Shown here one piece after another: positions 1 through 11,649 of a DNA stretch of 64,000 nt. The notes under the pieces were generated by a model that worked only from the letters and a program-made list of their open reading frames with translations, did no database searches and was not told the DNA's origin. The translations under genes were made by a program, and so were the position numbers. How positions within the stretch are numbered: position 1 is the stretch's first letter; each line of letters opens with the position of its first letter. Origin of the DNA: Nephrocerus scutellatus (Eukaryota > Arthropoda > Insecta > Diptera > Pipunculidae); contig OX352763.1 in the NCBI GenBank assembly GCA_947095585.1, forward strand, positions 17,967,462 through 18,031,461, written 5' to 3'.

Positions 1-1576
1 TCCAATCACAACTATCTATTTTTATCCATCACATAATCCACGGTCGGTACAACGAAAGGTCAAGACATGACCACTGGGCGGCTACAAGGACAGCAAAGTG
101 GTATAGATACCGATTATGATATCGATAATGACATCAGCAACTCACTGCTCACGTATCCTTTTACAGGGTGATTTCCTTTTATTTCTTTCATTTAATCTTC
201 CACTCTGTCGCACCAATATGAATCATCTGTTTAGCATTCACATTGAGACACTTGTTGACATCAAATAAGTTAGGCCGCTTGGACAGAGGCTGCGAGGGTC
301 ACTTAACTCGAGTCCCAGTCGATGGGCGGTCCCTTTTCTCCATTTGTTTAAAGTTCCTTTCCAATGAACTGTCACTTTCATGTGCGGCCGCAAGTCATTT
401 TATAATCAGGATGTTCCATGCTGATCGCACGTATTTCGTTCAGTTCCTATCCAATTCAGTGTTCACATTCACGCAAGTATCGCGTTTGGTTTGTTGTTTT
501 CCAGTTCGTTGTTCTCTGTCATTGTCAGGCGTCACAGTGGGATATAAATCAATCGGCGCCAATCTCTGTCTGTCTATTGCTGTAATGGTTCTATGCCCGA
601 GTAAGCACAAGGAAACCGGAGAAGATTATTTCTAATTGAATACGGGAAATGGAGATGGATGAATATGATGCACTTATCTTTCATTTGTTTGGACATTTCG
701 CAGGCCAGTAATTGTGGCGTTCGTTAACCGTGAGAATATCAAAGTTCTATCCCTCTTTGCAAATTATTAAGATTAATTACATCGTCCGTCCGTGCGTCCG
801 TTTTGCTGTTGAGTATTATGTCTTTCACTCAATAAACCCATATTCAAAATTTTTTTATGTCTCTTCTTTACATCTTAATATATAAGTGCTGGAGTTATTA
901 CGAACAAGGTTTTTTCTTGAAATTTAAATGTACATCATTTTGTCTTATTTGTCGGAGCATTTGATTATTCCTGTCTGTTTATCTATTTATAAGGCTTGTG
1001 TATAGTTTTTGGGATTGAGAAAAACTTTTGAAGTTTCTGTAAAACTGCTCGAACTGTAGATAATTCAGGAAAATAAAACTGTGCTTTGCTCACACTATCT
1101 GATGATCAAATATGGGTTGCTGATTGAAGCTCTTCTAGAATATTAATAGTTCGACCTTCATAGACTTGAATTTGATGTAAACACTGTTATGCTTATGAAA
1201 CTTTTTTTTTTTATTATTATAAGCCACTTTTAAATAATAATCAGAACTTAGAATGAAAAGTCCAGAAGATTTCAAACAGAAAAAGTGCACATGCAAAAGA
1301 TATCAATCAGGATTTTGATGATCGTCTTGTTGGATTATAAATAGTTTCTTTTTTCTTTTTTTTTTGTCCGATCAATCGCTCCAAAAGATTCTGGCCCTAA
1401 ATTCCAATGTATAAGAAAACGTTTTGATAATATTTCAGACATCTTAAGGAGGTTTTCTTCATTTCTTCATTTTGTCTCATATTTAGTTAGCCCAGCAATG
1501 CTCTAATACATTTATTCTAAAACTTTATTTTTAAATACTCCTCGAATGGCTTCATTAAACCATTATACTGGTTAAG
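1..1576. other. no recognisable gene
   Basis: I see no gene, TE domain or tandem array here. The longest open frame (243-635, plus, 130 codons) has no domain, signal peptide or family resemblance and looks like a chance frame. T-rich runs occur near 1200 and 1345-1370. The sequence is compatible with intronic or intergenic fly DNA. Confidence 0.5.
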
Positions 1577-2600
1577 TCATTTCATGTTATTTGAGCCTTG
1601 GTGGTATTGGAAGTTGACGGAGTTCAATGGACAGCAGACTCCCTTCATGTAGTTGATGTCCAATGTTACGCCCTTCTTCGCCAGTACGTACGCTTGCTCA
1701 CTGCTGTCGCTGTGCCCCGGTACCCACACTAGGGTTAGGTCTATGATTTGGCTTGCCGAAGCCAATTCAGCCTAGCACTGCCTAACAAGTTTTGAACTTT
1801 TTCTAGTCGCAATGATGGCTTACCATTTATAGCGATACTGTTAGCAAGTGCATGTCACCATAATCGCTGGGATCTTCGTCTGATAGATGCTAGCAGAGTC
1901 GGGCAGCTTGTAGGACTTGGATTCGTCGGTGTAACGTCAAAAAGCCACCTGTTCTTCCTACTTTCTCTAGTTGAAAACTCTACGGCATAGCTGGGACTGC
2001 AATTTAATTTATGAGTGCAGTAGTCAGTTAAGGATGGTATCATATCCTTTTGGTAACAACCCCAGTTTATTGAAGTATCCATATGGTTTGGCAACAAACC
2101 ACCCAGCTTCTCTAAGACGGACTGCGCTCCACGTCACAACGTATTTTATAAATAGGTAGGGTGGTAGTAAATGTAGAATTGTGCTAAGAGCATCGGTAGG
2201 ACAGGACTGTAGCGCTCCAGATATACCAACAGCTGCTGCTTTGTATTCTACCTAGCTTACTAGGTATTGTACTTCTTGTTAATCGTCGGCCACCAGACTA
2301 ACGACTAATAGGTGATAATAGGGAGTACCACCGCTGTGTAAATCCCTAGAGTCATCCTTGACTGCAGGCCCCATTTCTTACCGATGATTTTGTTACTAGC
2401 ATATAAAGCAATACATGCTTTTTAGCCCTAAATTTTATATTGAACTTCCAGCTGAATTTCCTATCTAGAATCACGCCAAAATATTTAGCGTCTGAAGTAA
2501 GTGTAAGTGTCTGATCATTGAGCTTGGGGACGGCAAAATTCTGTACTTTAGACTTAGTGGTGGACATTGGCATTTAACCATTGAAAATTATACATGCTTC
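1577..2600 (-). mobile_element. degenerate Jockey/I-type LINE, 3' part of RT plus RNase H
   Basis: Reading the minus strand from 2573 gives the RT thumb-like stretch with KYFGVILDRKFSWK. A frameshift follows near 2400, then KIIGKKWGLQSRMTLGIYTA and a WWP box, all typical of the end of the reverse transcriptase in non-LTR retrotransposons of the Jockey/I group. Further down (about 1855-2100) an RNase H start with IYTDESK and KLPDSAS is split between frames. At 1577-1765 comes LVWVPGHSD followed by an LAKKG box, the RNase H C-terminal motif. Several stops and frameshifts make it non-functional. The domain order RT then RNase H fits the I/Jockey assemblage; the exact family is not resolved. It shares its class with the plus-strand copy at 11.65-12.72 kb. 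Confidence 0.85.
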
Positions 2601-3222
2601 AAAAAGGTTTGCAAATTAACCAAATTTGTTATCAAAGTTCGCATTCGGTTGTGACGACTTTACGTGGAAGGCCACTTCAGGCTCAGTGGTGATGCTCGTA
2701 CATAGTCACAGTCAGATCACTGCCGGACCATGTTGACTAACTATTTTTGTATTTGCGTTCTATTTGCAAAGCATTCACCACGAAAACCACGAAAACCCTG
2801 TCATTTTGGTAGCTTACCCGTGGGTATGGTTTCGGGTAAGGTTTTAGCAAATCGAAAGAGGCATAACATAAAACATATCTTCGGATTAATAACAAAACCA
2901 CGTAATTCCACTTTTTGGCGAAAACTTTTGATGCTTTTTTGTGGCAATTCAGTGAGCCCACCCTTTTAGAAAACCTACATTTATATCAGCTATCAATCAT
3001 TTTTCCTATACCTTACACTCTACTGCAATCAAGGTCCTTGAAAAACCTGCTACGAACTCCGTCAAACCGCCTAATTCTTGCTTATAATAAGCATAACTCC
3101 AGAAGGTAGGAATGAAGAAAAACTCGTAAAAGTAAAAATGATTTGAAATAAGAAACTTTCGTTCCTTCTACAAAATTTAAAGTTTATGAGGGTTTCTTAC
3201 TAAGGCGGTGATACTCGTGTGT
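2601..3222. other. no recognisable gene
   Basis: Overlapping short open frames on both strands (2730-2969) have no recognisable domain. The right end leads into a mariner remnant and may contain its eroded 5' coding part. I recognised nothing else. Confidence 0.4.
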
Positions 3223-3560
3223 GTGTGGTTTCTACAAGACGGCGGCAAATGTCTCACAGCTGGCAAAACAATCGACTAATTGAAGTCGAAGTTCGCTGAC
3301 CGCCTCATTCGTGTGATTTGACGCCTTTGGACTTCTTTCTCTCGGGCTTATTTATGGCCACGGTATAATTCTAATAAGCCTGAAAAGTGTATACGACCTC
3401 AGGATCCACATCGAATGTAAAATTCGCAGCCTTTTGCCCAATTTATGCGAAAAGTCATAACAAATTGGGTTCAGCGCATTCACTCGTGCAAGTGCTTCCA
3501 TGGAGGACATTTGAATAATGTTGATATCCATAATTATTGGCATCAATTTACTTTACCTTT
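3223..3560 (+). mobile_element. mariner-type transposase remnant (C-terminal half)
   Basis: In plus frames the segment reads VWFLQDGGKCLTAGKTID, the second catalytic-aspartate region of a Tc1/mariner transposase (aspartate codon at 3238-3240). It continues with a stop and LKSKFADRLI. After a frameshift or deletion come CDLTPLDFFL-like coding (third aspartate near 3330-3332) and, further on, NWVQRIHSCKCFHGGHLN, the C-terminal tail of this family. The DNA-binding domain and first aspartate region were not found upstream. The copy has stops and at least one indel between the two aspartates. Related remnants lie at 41.2-41.66 kb and 62.09-62.86 kb. From family knowledge the lineage resembles the insect DD41D mariners; the spacing cannot be measured in this damaged copy. 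Confidence 0.75.
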
Positions 3561-4688
3561 TTGATACAAAATATGCTTTATTTTTTTAAAAAAGGGGCGC
3601 GGTCTTAATCGTAAACTCATTACTTTATTTAAAGTTATCGCATTAAGATAACTAGTGATCGAACCTATAATTAGGTTGTTTTACAATTAATAATTATATC
3701 AAAAGGTTCCTAATTCGTATAACCAAGCCAAGAGAAGCAATTTGTTGTTGTGAATGATGATGATTTATTTACATCGTAAGTGAAACAAGCGGAAAAGAGT
3801 GGTGTGTTGCAATGGTGCAGGGAGGTATTGATCATTGAAATGCAAAAAATTACTTGATACACAACTGATCTTAGCATTATAAGCTATTTAGTATTCCCAA
3901 AGAAAATGCACTTTTATCATAAACACCCATTGTTGTAAACAAAGATATCCCTAAAGAAGATGAAACGATTTCCCGACCTAGATGTGCCATCTAAGAAGAT
4001 TTCAAAAAAATCAATTGATAATTTCGAAGAACTTCAGCGGTAGTTTGCGTCGTTTATAAATAACCACAAATATCAATTTAACTTTTGAACGACACACATG
4101 GCGTTAATTGCAATCCATTCACAAAAATAAAATAAAACTAAACGAAGAGGCGACATTTATTAGGAAACTATATAAACAGATGATGGCTGATCCTTTCTAA
4201 GAAATTACAAATGCAGCAGCGGGCTAAATTAATAAAGGCAATGTTCACTTATGCGGAAGATCAATAGCCCTTAGAAGCTGAACCTTGCGAACAAAGGCGA
4301 CACTGCTTCGAGTAACATTTCCAGCTGTGCTGGTTGGTTGCGTAACTTTAGAAGAAACCTATGTATTACTAGGAGTTTAAAAAAAAATGGAGAACAATCG
4401 AAAGGCAGTGAATTGGAAAAACCCAAGGTGCGCAGTAGAATTTTCCTTAAGCAGTTTGAGCAAAATTTTTCTTTTGAAAACTACATCTCGAAAATTTTTC
4501 ATAAAATCTTGTCGACTACCGCTAATAATGACCCTTTAATAAAAAAAAATTATTGCAAAAAGAATTCGGATCAGTCGATTCATAAAGAAACACTGATAGT
4601 GATGAGCATTAGTCTCAGGAAAGCGCATGTTTCGTCCAGGTATACGACCGTCTGTAATCATCCCCAGCAGGATGTTGACTTTTAATGA
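3561..4688. other. no recognisable gene
   Basis: AT-rich sequence. The open frame 4338-4685 (plus, 115 codons) is Lys/Asn-rich as expected from base composition and shows no domain. It ends where the next LINE begins. I see no regulatory element I can support. Confidence 0.45.
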
Positions 4689-5795
4689 CTAACCTTCCAG
4701 TCCTGCCTTATCATCATCATCATATTTGATTCTACAACCGATGACCGGTCCTGGCCTCCCGCAAAAAGTCTCTCCACCCTGGGAGTCCTGGTCTACGCCA
4801 TCCTTCCAGCGTAGGTTTGGCCGGCCTCGCTGTCGTGTTTTATATATCCTACCGCAAAGGACTTTCCGAGCAGGATCCTCTTCGTTCATGCGAGCTAAGT
4901 GTCCTGCCCACCGGAGCCTACCGAGCTTTATTCTCTTCGCGATATCGACATCGCGGTAACGCTCGTAGATCTCATCATTATAAAGTCCTTCGTCGTCCTT
5001 CCGTCCTTCCGTCCTTCCGCGCATATTTCTGGGTTCATGCTGTTTTCGGCTGCAACAATTGACCCAAGATTAAAAGATTAACAAAGCTTCAAATTCGCGC
5101 TCCACTATTTTAATTGAGGGACCAATGTTGGATCTTCTACTCGCAGACGTGGCCACCATGTACTTTTTTTGGTACAGCTCTTTGCTTTCTACCAACGATG
5201 TCGATGTCATTTGCGTAAGCCAGTATCTGAATTTTTTTTTATATAGAAACTCATTGCCAAAGGAGGACTCCCTGAATGACTTAACTTATAGAGGATTGTT
5301 CCTCTTTACGTCAGAGTCTCTGATCACTTTCTCCAACGCCAGGTTGAAGAGGATGCAGGCTAGTCCCTTCCCTTATCGGAACCTTTTATAGATGTTGAAT
5401 GGGCTTGATAGTGATCCGGATATTTTTACTTGGCATATAACATTGGTCATGGTCAACCTACATAGTCGTGTCAGTTTTTCTGGGATGCCGAATTCTCTCA
5501 TGGCTTTATAAAGTTCTACTCTGGCTATGCTATCATAGGCGGCTTTAAAGTCTATAAAAAGATGGTATAGTGAGTTTTGAAACTCTAGACATTTTTCCAT
5601 TACCTGCCTAACGGTATAAATCTGATCAGTTGTTGATTTGCCTGGGATGAAGCCACACTGGTATGGACCAATGGTGACTTTAGCGTATGGGGCTATCCTG
5701 ACTTGAAGGATAGAGGAGGAAATCTTGTACGCGGTACTCAACAACTTTATACCACGATAATTGCTGCAAGTTGTGATATCTCCTTTCTTATGTAT
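4689..5795 (-). mobile_element. RTE-like LINE remnant (family A), RT core to 3' tail
   Basis: Read on the minus strand from about 5795, the copy starts with IHKKGDITTCSNYRGIKLLS (RT motif region) and continues with YQCGFIPGKSTTDQIYTVRQ and the FIDFKAAYDSIARVELYKAM stretch, which carries the first RT catalytic aspartate region. Between about 5370 and 5080 the middle of the RT is badly frameshifted. The C-terminal tail GRLRWAGHLARMNEEDPARK and RPNLRWKDG is readable at 4689-5024. This is the endonuclease-reverse transcriptase type of non-LTR element, RTE-like. The 3' end carries a run of ATC repeats on the plus strand (TGA repeats in the element's sense), a tail shared with other family A copies here. 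No endonuclease domain remains, so the copy is 5' truncated. Confidence 0.9.
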
Positions 5796-7134
5796 GGATG
5801 ACCAAGAACCTCGTCTCGCTCTCGACGAGAATGTCGAGGTAGCACATCCAAACCATATCCCCTATCAGGGATTGTAAACCTTTCTTAAATGTAATCAATG
5901 CCCAGTTTTAATTGATTATTCCAGCACCAATTACATTCACTCCATCATCAGTTTATATTTTATTCCAATGATTTGCAATAAAGTTGAACTTTACTATGAG
6001 GGGACAAATAATAAGGACCGCACAATCGGGGCAATAAAAAACCCTGCTGACGTAGTCGATGCACACCAATTAACCTCGCAGTTAACTCTTTTTAGCTCTG
6101 TCCTGCAATCAAGAGTGCAATCCCACACAAGGAAACAACAAATAAATTTGTCGCCCCGACAAATATGGCTCAATCAATATTCAACCCCACACACGCACCA
6201 AAGAAACCCGCAGGAAAGACGAATCCGTATAATCATCATGTGTGGCATGTGGCGGCTGCCCTGTCTGCGTCTATTCCAAATTGATGGCTTGGCTGTGAGA
6301 CATTCAATTTTACAGTCCGGATTTACGCACTGCATCACTTAATTGGTTTGCTCCGCCCTGGTCGTACTTGCACTTCGCACTCCGTCACACTCACAAACAC
6401 GTGCCTTGCTCAGCCCCAAAATGAGGGAAGATCAAACACTAAACTTTTCACATAAATACGACGACTCCTCGCAATCTGTTTGACTTTTGCGCGCTCCTAT
6501 TTCAATAAAACTTCAAATGGCTGTTGGAAGAAAAAATAAAAACAATCCCATCAGTACTGTATGGGAAAATGTAAGGGGGGCAATGTTCTTTGGGGTGGTC
6601 CGCACCGATCAACAATCAACTCTGCATGACACTCTAATGTCATGTTGACTGTGTGTTTGCGTACGTATTGTACATGCAGTAAACGCAGTACAAGTTCTAC
6701 AACACGGTTGCGAAATGCATCCTCCTTAGGAACATTTTGTCTGCCCATTAGATTGCTTGTGCTTAGTATTCCAAATGAAATCGCGATAATGGCTGGCGAT
6801 GGGGCTTATTGGCGGGTGGCACAGACACACAATTGTAGACACGTCTCTTCTCTATGTCCATTGAACCAACTTAGCTCGACTGTGGCGGACTGTTGCCGCC
6901 TGCGACACAACGGTGATGGATTGTTAATAATAAATGATTTGTTTGCACAAAAGTGATGTCGATTTGGAGTCAGTCGTTTGTCATTGATTTTGCTGCAGCA
7001 AAACAGAAGATACAGAGCAAAAGTGTGGTACGAACAAGTAGCAGTAATAAATGGATTTTTGGATTTCAATCCTTCTGATTAAAACATTTATTACGCATTC
7101 TACATTTCAAATTACGAGTCACCGTTACACGTTG
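5796..7134. other. no recognisable gene
   Basis: No TE domain or tandem repeat found. The open frames 5968-6342 and 6642-6956 (plus) lack family features, and 6642-6956 overlaps opposite-strand frames of similar size. Unique intron-like DNA. Confidence 0.45.
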
Positions 7135-7445
7135 CATTTTTATATATCACCACATGTTCCCCGGTGCCTTGCTATGTGAACTCCCGTGATGGGGGGTGTA
7201 CTATAGACTATAACTCTCCGCCATATGCCTATAATATATATATATATATACATTGAAAATTTCATTAAATGTGGATGCTATTGACATTTTACATTTCACA
7301 TCCCTAGTAAGCGGTGTGTACCATAATCTATAACCTTCCTCCACATGCCAATAATGTACACTGAAAATTTCATAAAAATCCGCTAGTAAATGTGAGTTTC
7401 CATTTACAACAACCGCACAAAATTAAGTTTTCATTTATATAGAAG
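7135..7445 (-). mobile_element. Helitron/Helentron-like fragment with two internal ~110-bp repeats
   Basis: On the minus strand the segment begins with TCTATATAAATGAAAAC, resembling the TC-starting 5' end of Helitron-like elements. It contains two tandem copies of a roughly 109-bp unit (AATTTTCAGTGTACATTATTGGC-like; unit starts 108 bp apart at plus 7251 and 7359). The same unit pair recurs at 15.58-15.76 kb, directly upstream of a Helitron-like 3' hairpin. A TA microsatellite expansion lies at about 7232-7250. No protein coding is present. The class assignment rests on the link to the 15.8 kb copy and is moderate. Confidence 0.5.
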
Positions 7446-7739
7446 AAGATTTTTGAGTATTTCAATTTTTGTACCCTCGAGAACTAAAAATTTGGAGGCG
7501 TTGATGATCATGACCATTACTGATCTGATCATACTAAGTCCTTATGTCCATATGTATGTATACTCTTCCCATTCAAGTGAATTATTAATAAAAAAAAAAG
7601 ATTTCTTCTCTACTTCGCTATTGATTACCGTGACCCGATGTCATCCAGTGGCCTATACGCCATCCTACCAGCGAAGGTTTACTCTACCCTGCTAAAGACT
7701 TCATCTAACTAAACCGTGCTTACAAAAGATCTCAGATTC

Positions 7740-8160
7740 TTAATTAGCTCTACAACCGATATCCGGTCCCCCGGACTGTCCACTAGTATCGATTTCGAGC
7801 CAATGTCATCCAGTTTGGCATCCATAAACTCTTCCAGCGTAGGCTTGGTATGCCTCGCTGTCGTGTCCCACAAATCCTGTCACAGACGAATTTCCGAGCA
7901 GGATCCTCAAGCTCATGCGAGCTAGTTGTGTCCTGCCAACCATAGCCTACGGAGCTTAATTCTCTTCATGATGTTGACATCGCAGTAACACTTGTATAGT
8001 TCTCATCATTACAGAGTGTCCAGAACCTTTCTAGTTTATACCTCTTGCACACGCGACAGACAATTCTCCGTATGACTTTCCTCTCGATTGCGTGCTTTTC
8101 GCTAAGCACCCAAGTCTCGGATCCATCTATAAGTACTGGTATGATAATCATCTAAACGCG
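7740..8160 (-). mobile_element. family A LINE remnant, C-terminal tail (part of the 7.7-10 kb copy)
   Basis: Minus-strand reading at 7966-8151 gives IPVLIDGSETWVLSEKHAIE and an RRIVCRVCKRYKLERF stretch, the segment between RT and the C-terminal tail in family A. At 7740-7960 the tail region (AGHLARM-, RPSLRWKD- and GCQTG-like positions) is recognisable from DNA similarity to the 4.7, 38.2 and 51.4 kb copies, though frameshifted. The terminal TGA-repeat tail is missing. It is separated from the endonuclease part of what is probably the same insertion (8953-10000) by an R1-type fragment and about 270 bp I cannot assign. Confidence 0.75.
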
Positions 8161-8433
8161 CACCTCGCCTCGCTTTTCATGCAGCATTTTCAGCGGTTGA
8201 TTGCACACCTCTTTCCTTTTATTCTTCGAAATCAATAGCTGGGATATCATGGTTAAATTTCTGGGTTTGAAGACTCTTGACAATCTTGAGATTAGTTGGA
8301 TCAAAATGATGAATATGATACGATCCATTTGCCTTGATTTGAAGAATCGCTTCTTGTAAGCCCTTCCTGTCTTTGGCAGGCCTGCGATGTGATAATGTTC
8401 CGGACTATGTTCTCGGGTCTTAATATGTATAGT

Positions 8434-8952
8434 CTACTCGTACTCACATATTTTCTTGCTCCCTCTCTCTCTATCTCTATCTATCGCTCTTTCTCCCTTT
8501 TTCTCTCTCCTTTTACGCATCTCTCTCTCCGGAAAGTAATGCTGACATTTGAAAAAAGCGTGCTCTGCATCTTCCAAAACATTTCCCAGGCAGCTGGTAT
8601 AATACGATTGTTGTATAACCGGAAGCTTCCCATTCCACAGAGCATTTGTGTTGTGTCCAGCCGACATAACCAATGCTTCGTCCCCCGATACAGTTCTAAA
8701 AGTACGTAGCGCCACTCTTAGTGCGCATAGTACACGCACCGATTGCAGGCTACGACTATGCACTTTTACTAGGACCACTCCTAGTAAAGATGAGATCGCT
8801 ACCGCGATCAAGAAACGAATGCAGAAAATTGTTGCTTCGGTGCGCTCAGTTTGATTTGGGTGCATATCGTTGGCGAATACATAGTTAAGGCCTGTAGCTT
8901 CATTCATTCCATCGCTTGAGCTGATCCCCATCCGAAACAAGTACGGAACCAT
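8434..8952 (-). mobile_element. R1-type LINE remnant, end of RT and C-terminal zinc region
   Basis: The open minus frame of 172 codons contains LCALRVALRTFRTVSGDEAL, matching the post-RT segment of R1-clade elements (ALRV..AYRTVS..A...AG). It continues to LEDAEHAFFKC, resembling the C-terminal H...C zinc motif. The end of the frame (8434-8520) runs into a TCTC/CTCT microsatellite that translates as Arg/Glu/Asp-rich sequence, so the last 30 or so residues are not real R1 protein. The copy is flanked on both sides by family A LINE sequence in the same orientation, which suggests insertion or a mosaic arrangement. Confidence 0.7.
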
Positions 8953-10000
8953 ACTTTCACCGGATGTTAGCTAGAGCGATTCCCACCTGTCAGATCTTTA
9001 GTAATTCGATAAACGGTTCTGCTGTCGCACTTGCTCCCGGCTTCCTCTGCTCACGAAGCCAGGGCGTTGATATAGTTACGTTTGACACGTCGTACGCTAC
9101 GCTGTCCTTCGCTTATTTTCCTTCGATACATATAGGGTAGCTCATTCCTTCTGTAGCTTACGTTCTTCGGTCCGCCTCCACGTACCCTCGGTAAGCCACG
9201 TGATATGTCTTGCCTGCCTTCTATACTTTCCTCTCCAGATGTGAAAATATTTTTCGCTGAGTTCCAATGTTCTTGGATAGTTGTCGGTTGTGAGCTGCCT
9301 ATTGCTTCAACTTCTAGCGAAAAATTATCTCCGAGTTGTTGGCGTACTGAGAGGATTTTAGCCGGTCGATGTTATACTAGCCATTCTGGTGATATTGCCA
9401 AGTCTTTTAACAGATGAAGTACGTAACTGGACAGCTATCACCAATGCCATGTTGGCTTATCGCCTGTTTCTGACATCTCAAAGACAGCTTCTAAAACGTG
9501 GATAATGCTTGCCTGTCAGTTTACACCCAGCCGATTTTGCTCAAACATGATGCTTCCTATGACTGGACGATTAGTCTTGTAGAAATCAACAAATCTTTTA
9601 CTATTGTCATTTCGGCTGCCGAGGCCATGTTTCCCAATCACACCTGAGCCCATACCTTTGCATTAAGGTCTCCCATCACGATAATGATATCTCCGTTTGG
9701 CGTTGTGTTGAATACGGCGCTTAGGTGATTGTTGAAGTTGTCCTTTTCGTTGGGGCATAATACTGTATAATCATAGCGCGCCGTACTCTGGTCCGGTATC
9801 TAGCCGATAATATAGTACCACCATATGGGTGCCAGGAAAGTAGGCCTCTGAGGAGGGCTTGCCGGGGCAGAGCATCACAGTATTACACGTTGGGGGTTGG
9901 TACTCGGTAAACCATCTTACTTCATTTACTTCTAATAAATCGAAGAAACTCTTGTCCCTATTGGAAGAATGTGGCATTTTGAGGTCCTTTGACCCTTACA
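8953..10000 (-). mobile_element. family A-like LINE remnant, endonuclease domain and linker
   Basis: On the minus strand 9771-9977 reads LLEVNEVRWFTEYQPP and a KPSSEAYFPGTHMVVL stretch, the start of an apurinic-type endonuclease of RTE-like LINEs. Around 9690-9550, over two frames, comes IIIVMGDLNAKV, then GKHGLGSRNDNSKRFVDFYK and NRPVIGSIMFEQ; the MGDLNAKV box is the diagnostic endonuclease motif. Toward 9120-8960 a linker like YINALAS and TVYRITKDLTG is recoverable with frameshifts; it precedes the RT in this element type. Stops and indels throughout make it a fossil. The plus-strand frame at 9205-9417 is a shadow. Confidence 0.8.
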
Positions 10001-11649
10001 TCCTAAATTTGATTAAATTAAATTAATAAACGAGTTACGTGCTGACATAACTTTAGGACACGAACTTCCTAATTTTTTCTAGAATCCCAAATCGGTGCTA
10101 TGTGCTTGTAGCTTTGTGCTACAGACTCAACAAACGAAGCGAACTTCCTGATTATGTGACGTGTGTGGCGTAGTTAATATGCCACATCACATAATCATGC
10201 ATAAATACAACAACATCAAACAAAAAGCGGAAATTTGTCGTATCCTTTTCTGTTCTGTTATTAATAAACTCGCGTGCCATTGGCGCGTGCGATAATTCCC
10301 GATGTCCGACACGAAATCGTGCAGAGATATTTCCCCGGAGATGTGATTAGCAAATGCAAATGCAAAGTCGCAGGCCAACTCTAAGCCCGCATCAAATGCT
10401 CAATGGCATACATGCGAATACACAATATCACCTTTTGTCTCAGAATGCCCGCCGAGTTTATTGCAATTTGCGATTTCATATTAATTGATCGAACGAATCT
10501 GCCTACTGCCTGCCTATATCGCTGATGGCAGCCATGACGGCCGCCATGCAGCCAGTCAGCCAGCCCAGCTACTACTTGTCCGCCATCAAAGTATTTGTAC
10601 GTAAATTGACCTCCGTCACCAGAAGCGAGTGCATCAATTTGAAGCTACGGTGAAATCAGTTTACATGCTTTAACATGAGTGTGAACGCTGGACGCTGGAC
10701 ACTGGATGTTTGCTGTAATTCGTGCTGTAATTGTAGTTGTGTGCTGTTTTATGCTTTAATGTCCTATCACTTCATTGCTGTGCATACATGAAAGGGGAAT
10801 TATGTTCTTGCAGAAGTTTGCTGTGCAAAATGATGGCGGTGGCCCTGGCGGCGGAGACAGACCACCCATATTGAGAGAGAGAGAGTTGTTGAGCCTCCGA
10901 TGTGTTTTGATTTGCGTCGGTTTAGAGTGCCCCGAAGAGGAAAGATACGTCATGCGGGCGCGTTCACTTGGAAATCCTGCAAAGGAATGATGATCGCTTT
11001 CGATAAATGTCTTCTAAATGAATGTGTGACAGAATGAAAAAATTATACAGAGCGTATTTATCGAGAAATGTCCATCAGGAAGAGGTTTCGATTGCGGGCT
11101 TTCAATTTTTCCCTCACGACGAATACTCTCAGATATTTTTTCCATTGACAAACATTTAGGGCCAAGCTACAAATATAATCCTTGAGCTTCCGTCATGTAG
11201 TGATTGTTAACATTAAGAATTCGTTATTCCATTTGGTGAACAACACGCCGCCAATCTCAAAGGCTGCTTGGAGCGATGGGAAGAGCACTTTTCTGAGTTC
11301 CTTAATGACCAGCTAATCGAAGAATTGGAAGTGCAATCAATGACCAAGACTATATAGTGACCGTCGGCGCCAGCCATAGCTTATCATTGCCGTCTTGAAA
11401 TCATTTAACTCGTTTTGTTTAAGAGCGGAATTCCGTGTGCCAAAGTGATTACCAGCTTTCCAAAGATCCGAATTGTTGTCCCAAACAATCGCACCAATAA
11501 CTACACTATGATGTCGCCACCAAGTGTAGAAGATAAGTCAGCCCAAAAATATCGGAATTAGGTGACATCCAAGCGGTGCTGATCAAATGTAGATGGTCGA
11601 CACTTCACAAATCAATTTATGAACTAATAGTGCAAGTATAAGAGGAATC
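10001..11649. other. no gene; possible non-coding regulatory DNA
   Basis: No TE protein and no host exon seen. The stretch 10140-10990 looks unique and moderately GC-balanced. It includes the octamer-like ATGCAAAT repeated in tandem around 10350-10365 (POU-type sites by sequence only) and TGACGTG/CACATCA-like elements near 10155-10190. The open frames on opposite strands at 10756-10990 are mutual shadows over a GGCGG-rich stretch. Regulatory function is inference from motif appearance only. Confidence 0.3.

Noticed and set aside
243..635. 130-codon plus-strand open frame
   Set aside because: No domain, no signal peptide, no plausible splice or promoter context; length is possible by chance in 64 kb.
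4817..5081. Plus-strand open frames overlapping the family A LINE
   Set aside because: Shadows of the minus-strand LINE C-terminal coding.
8455..8525. Arg/Glu/Asp-rich C-terminus of the 172-codon frame as a nucleic-acid-binding tail
   Set aside because: It is translated from a CTCT microsatellite that follows the R1-type motif.
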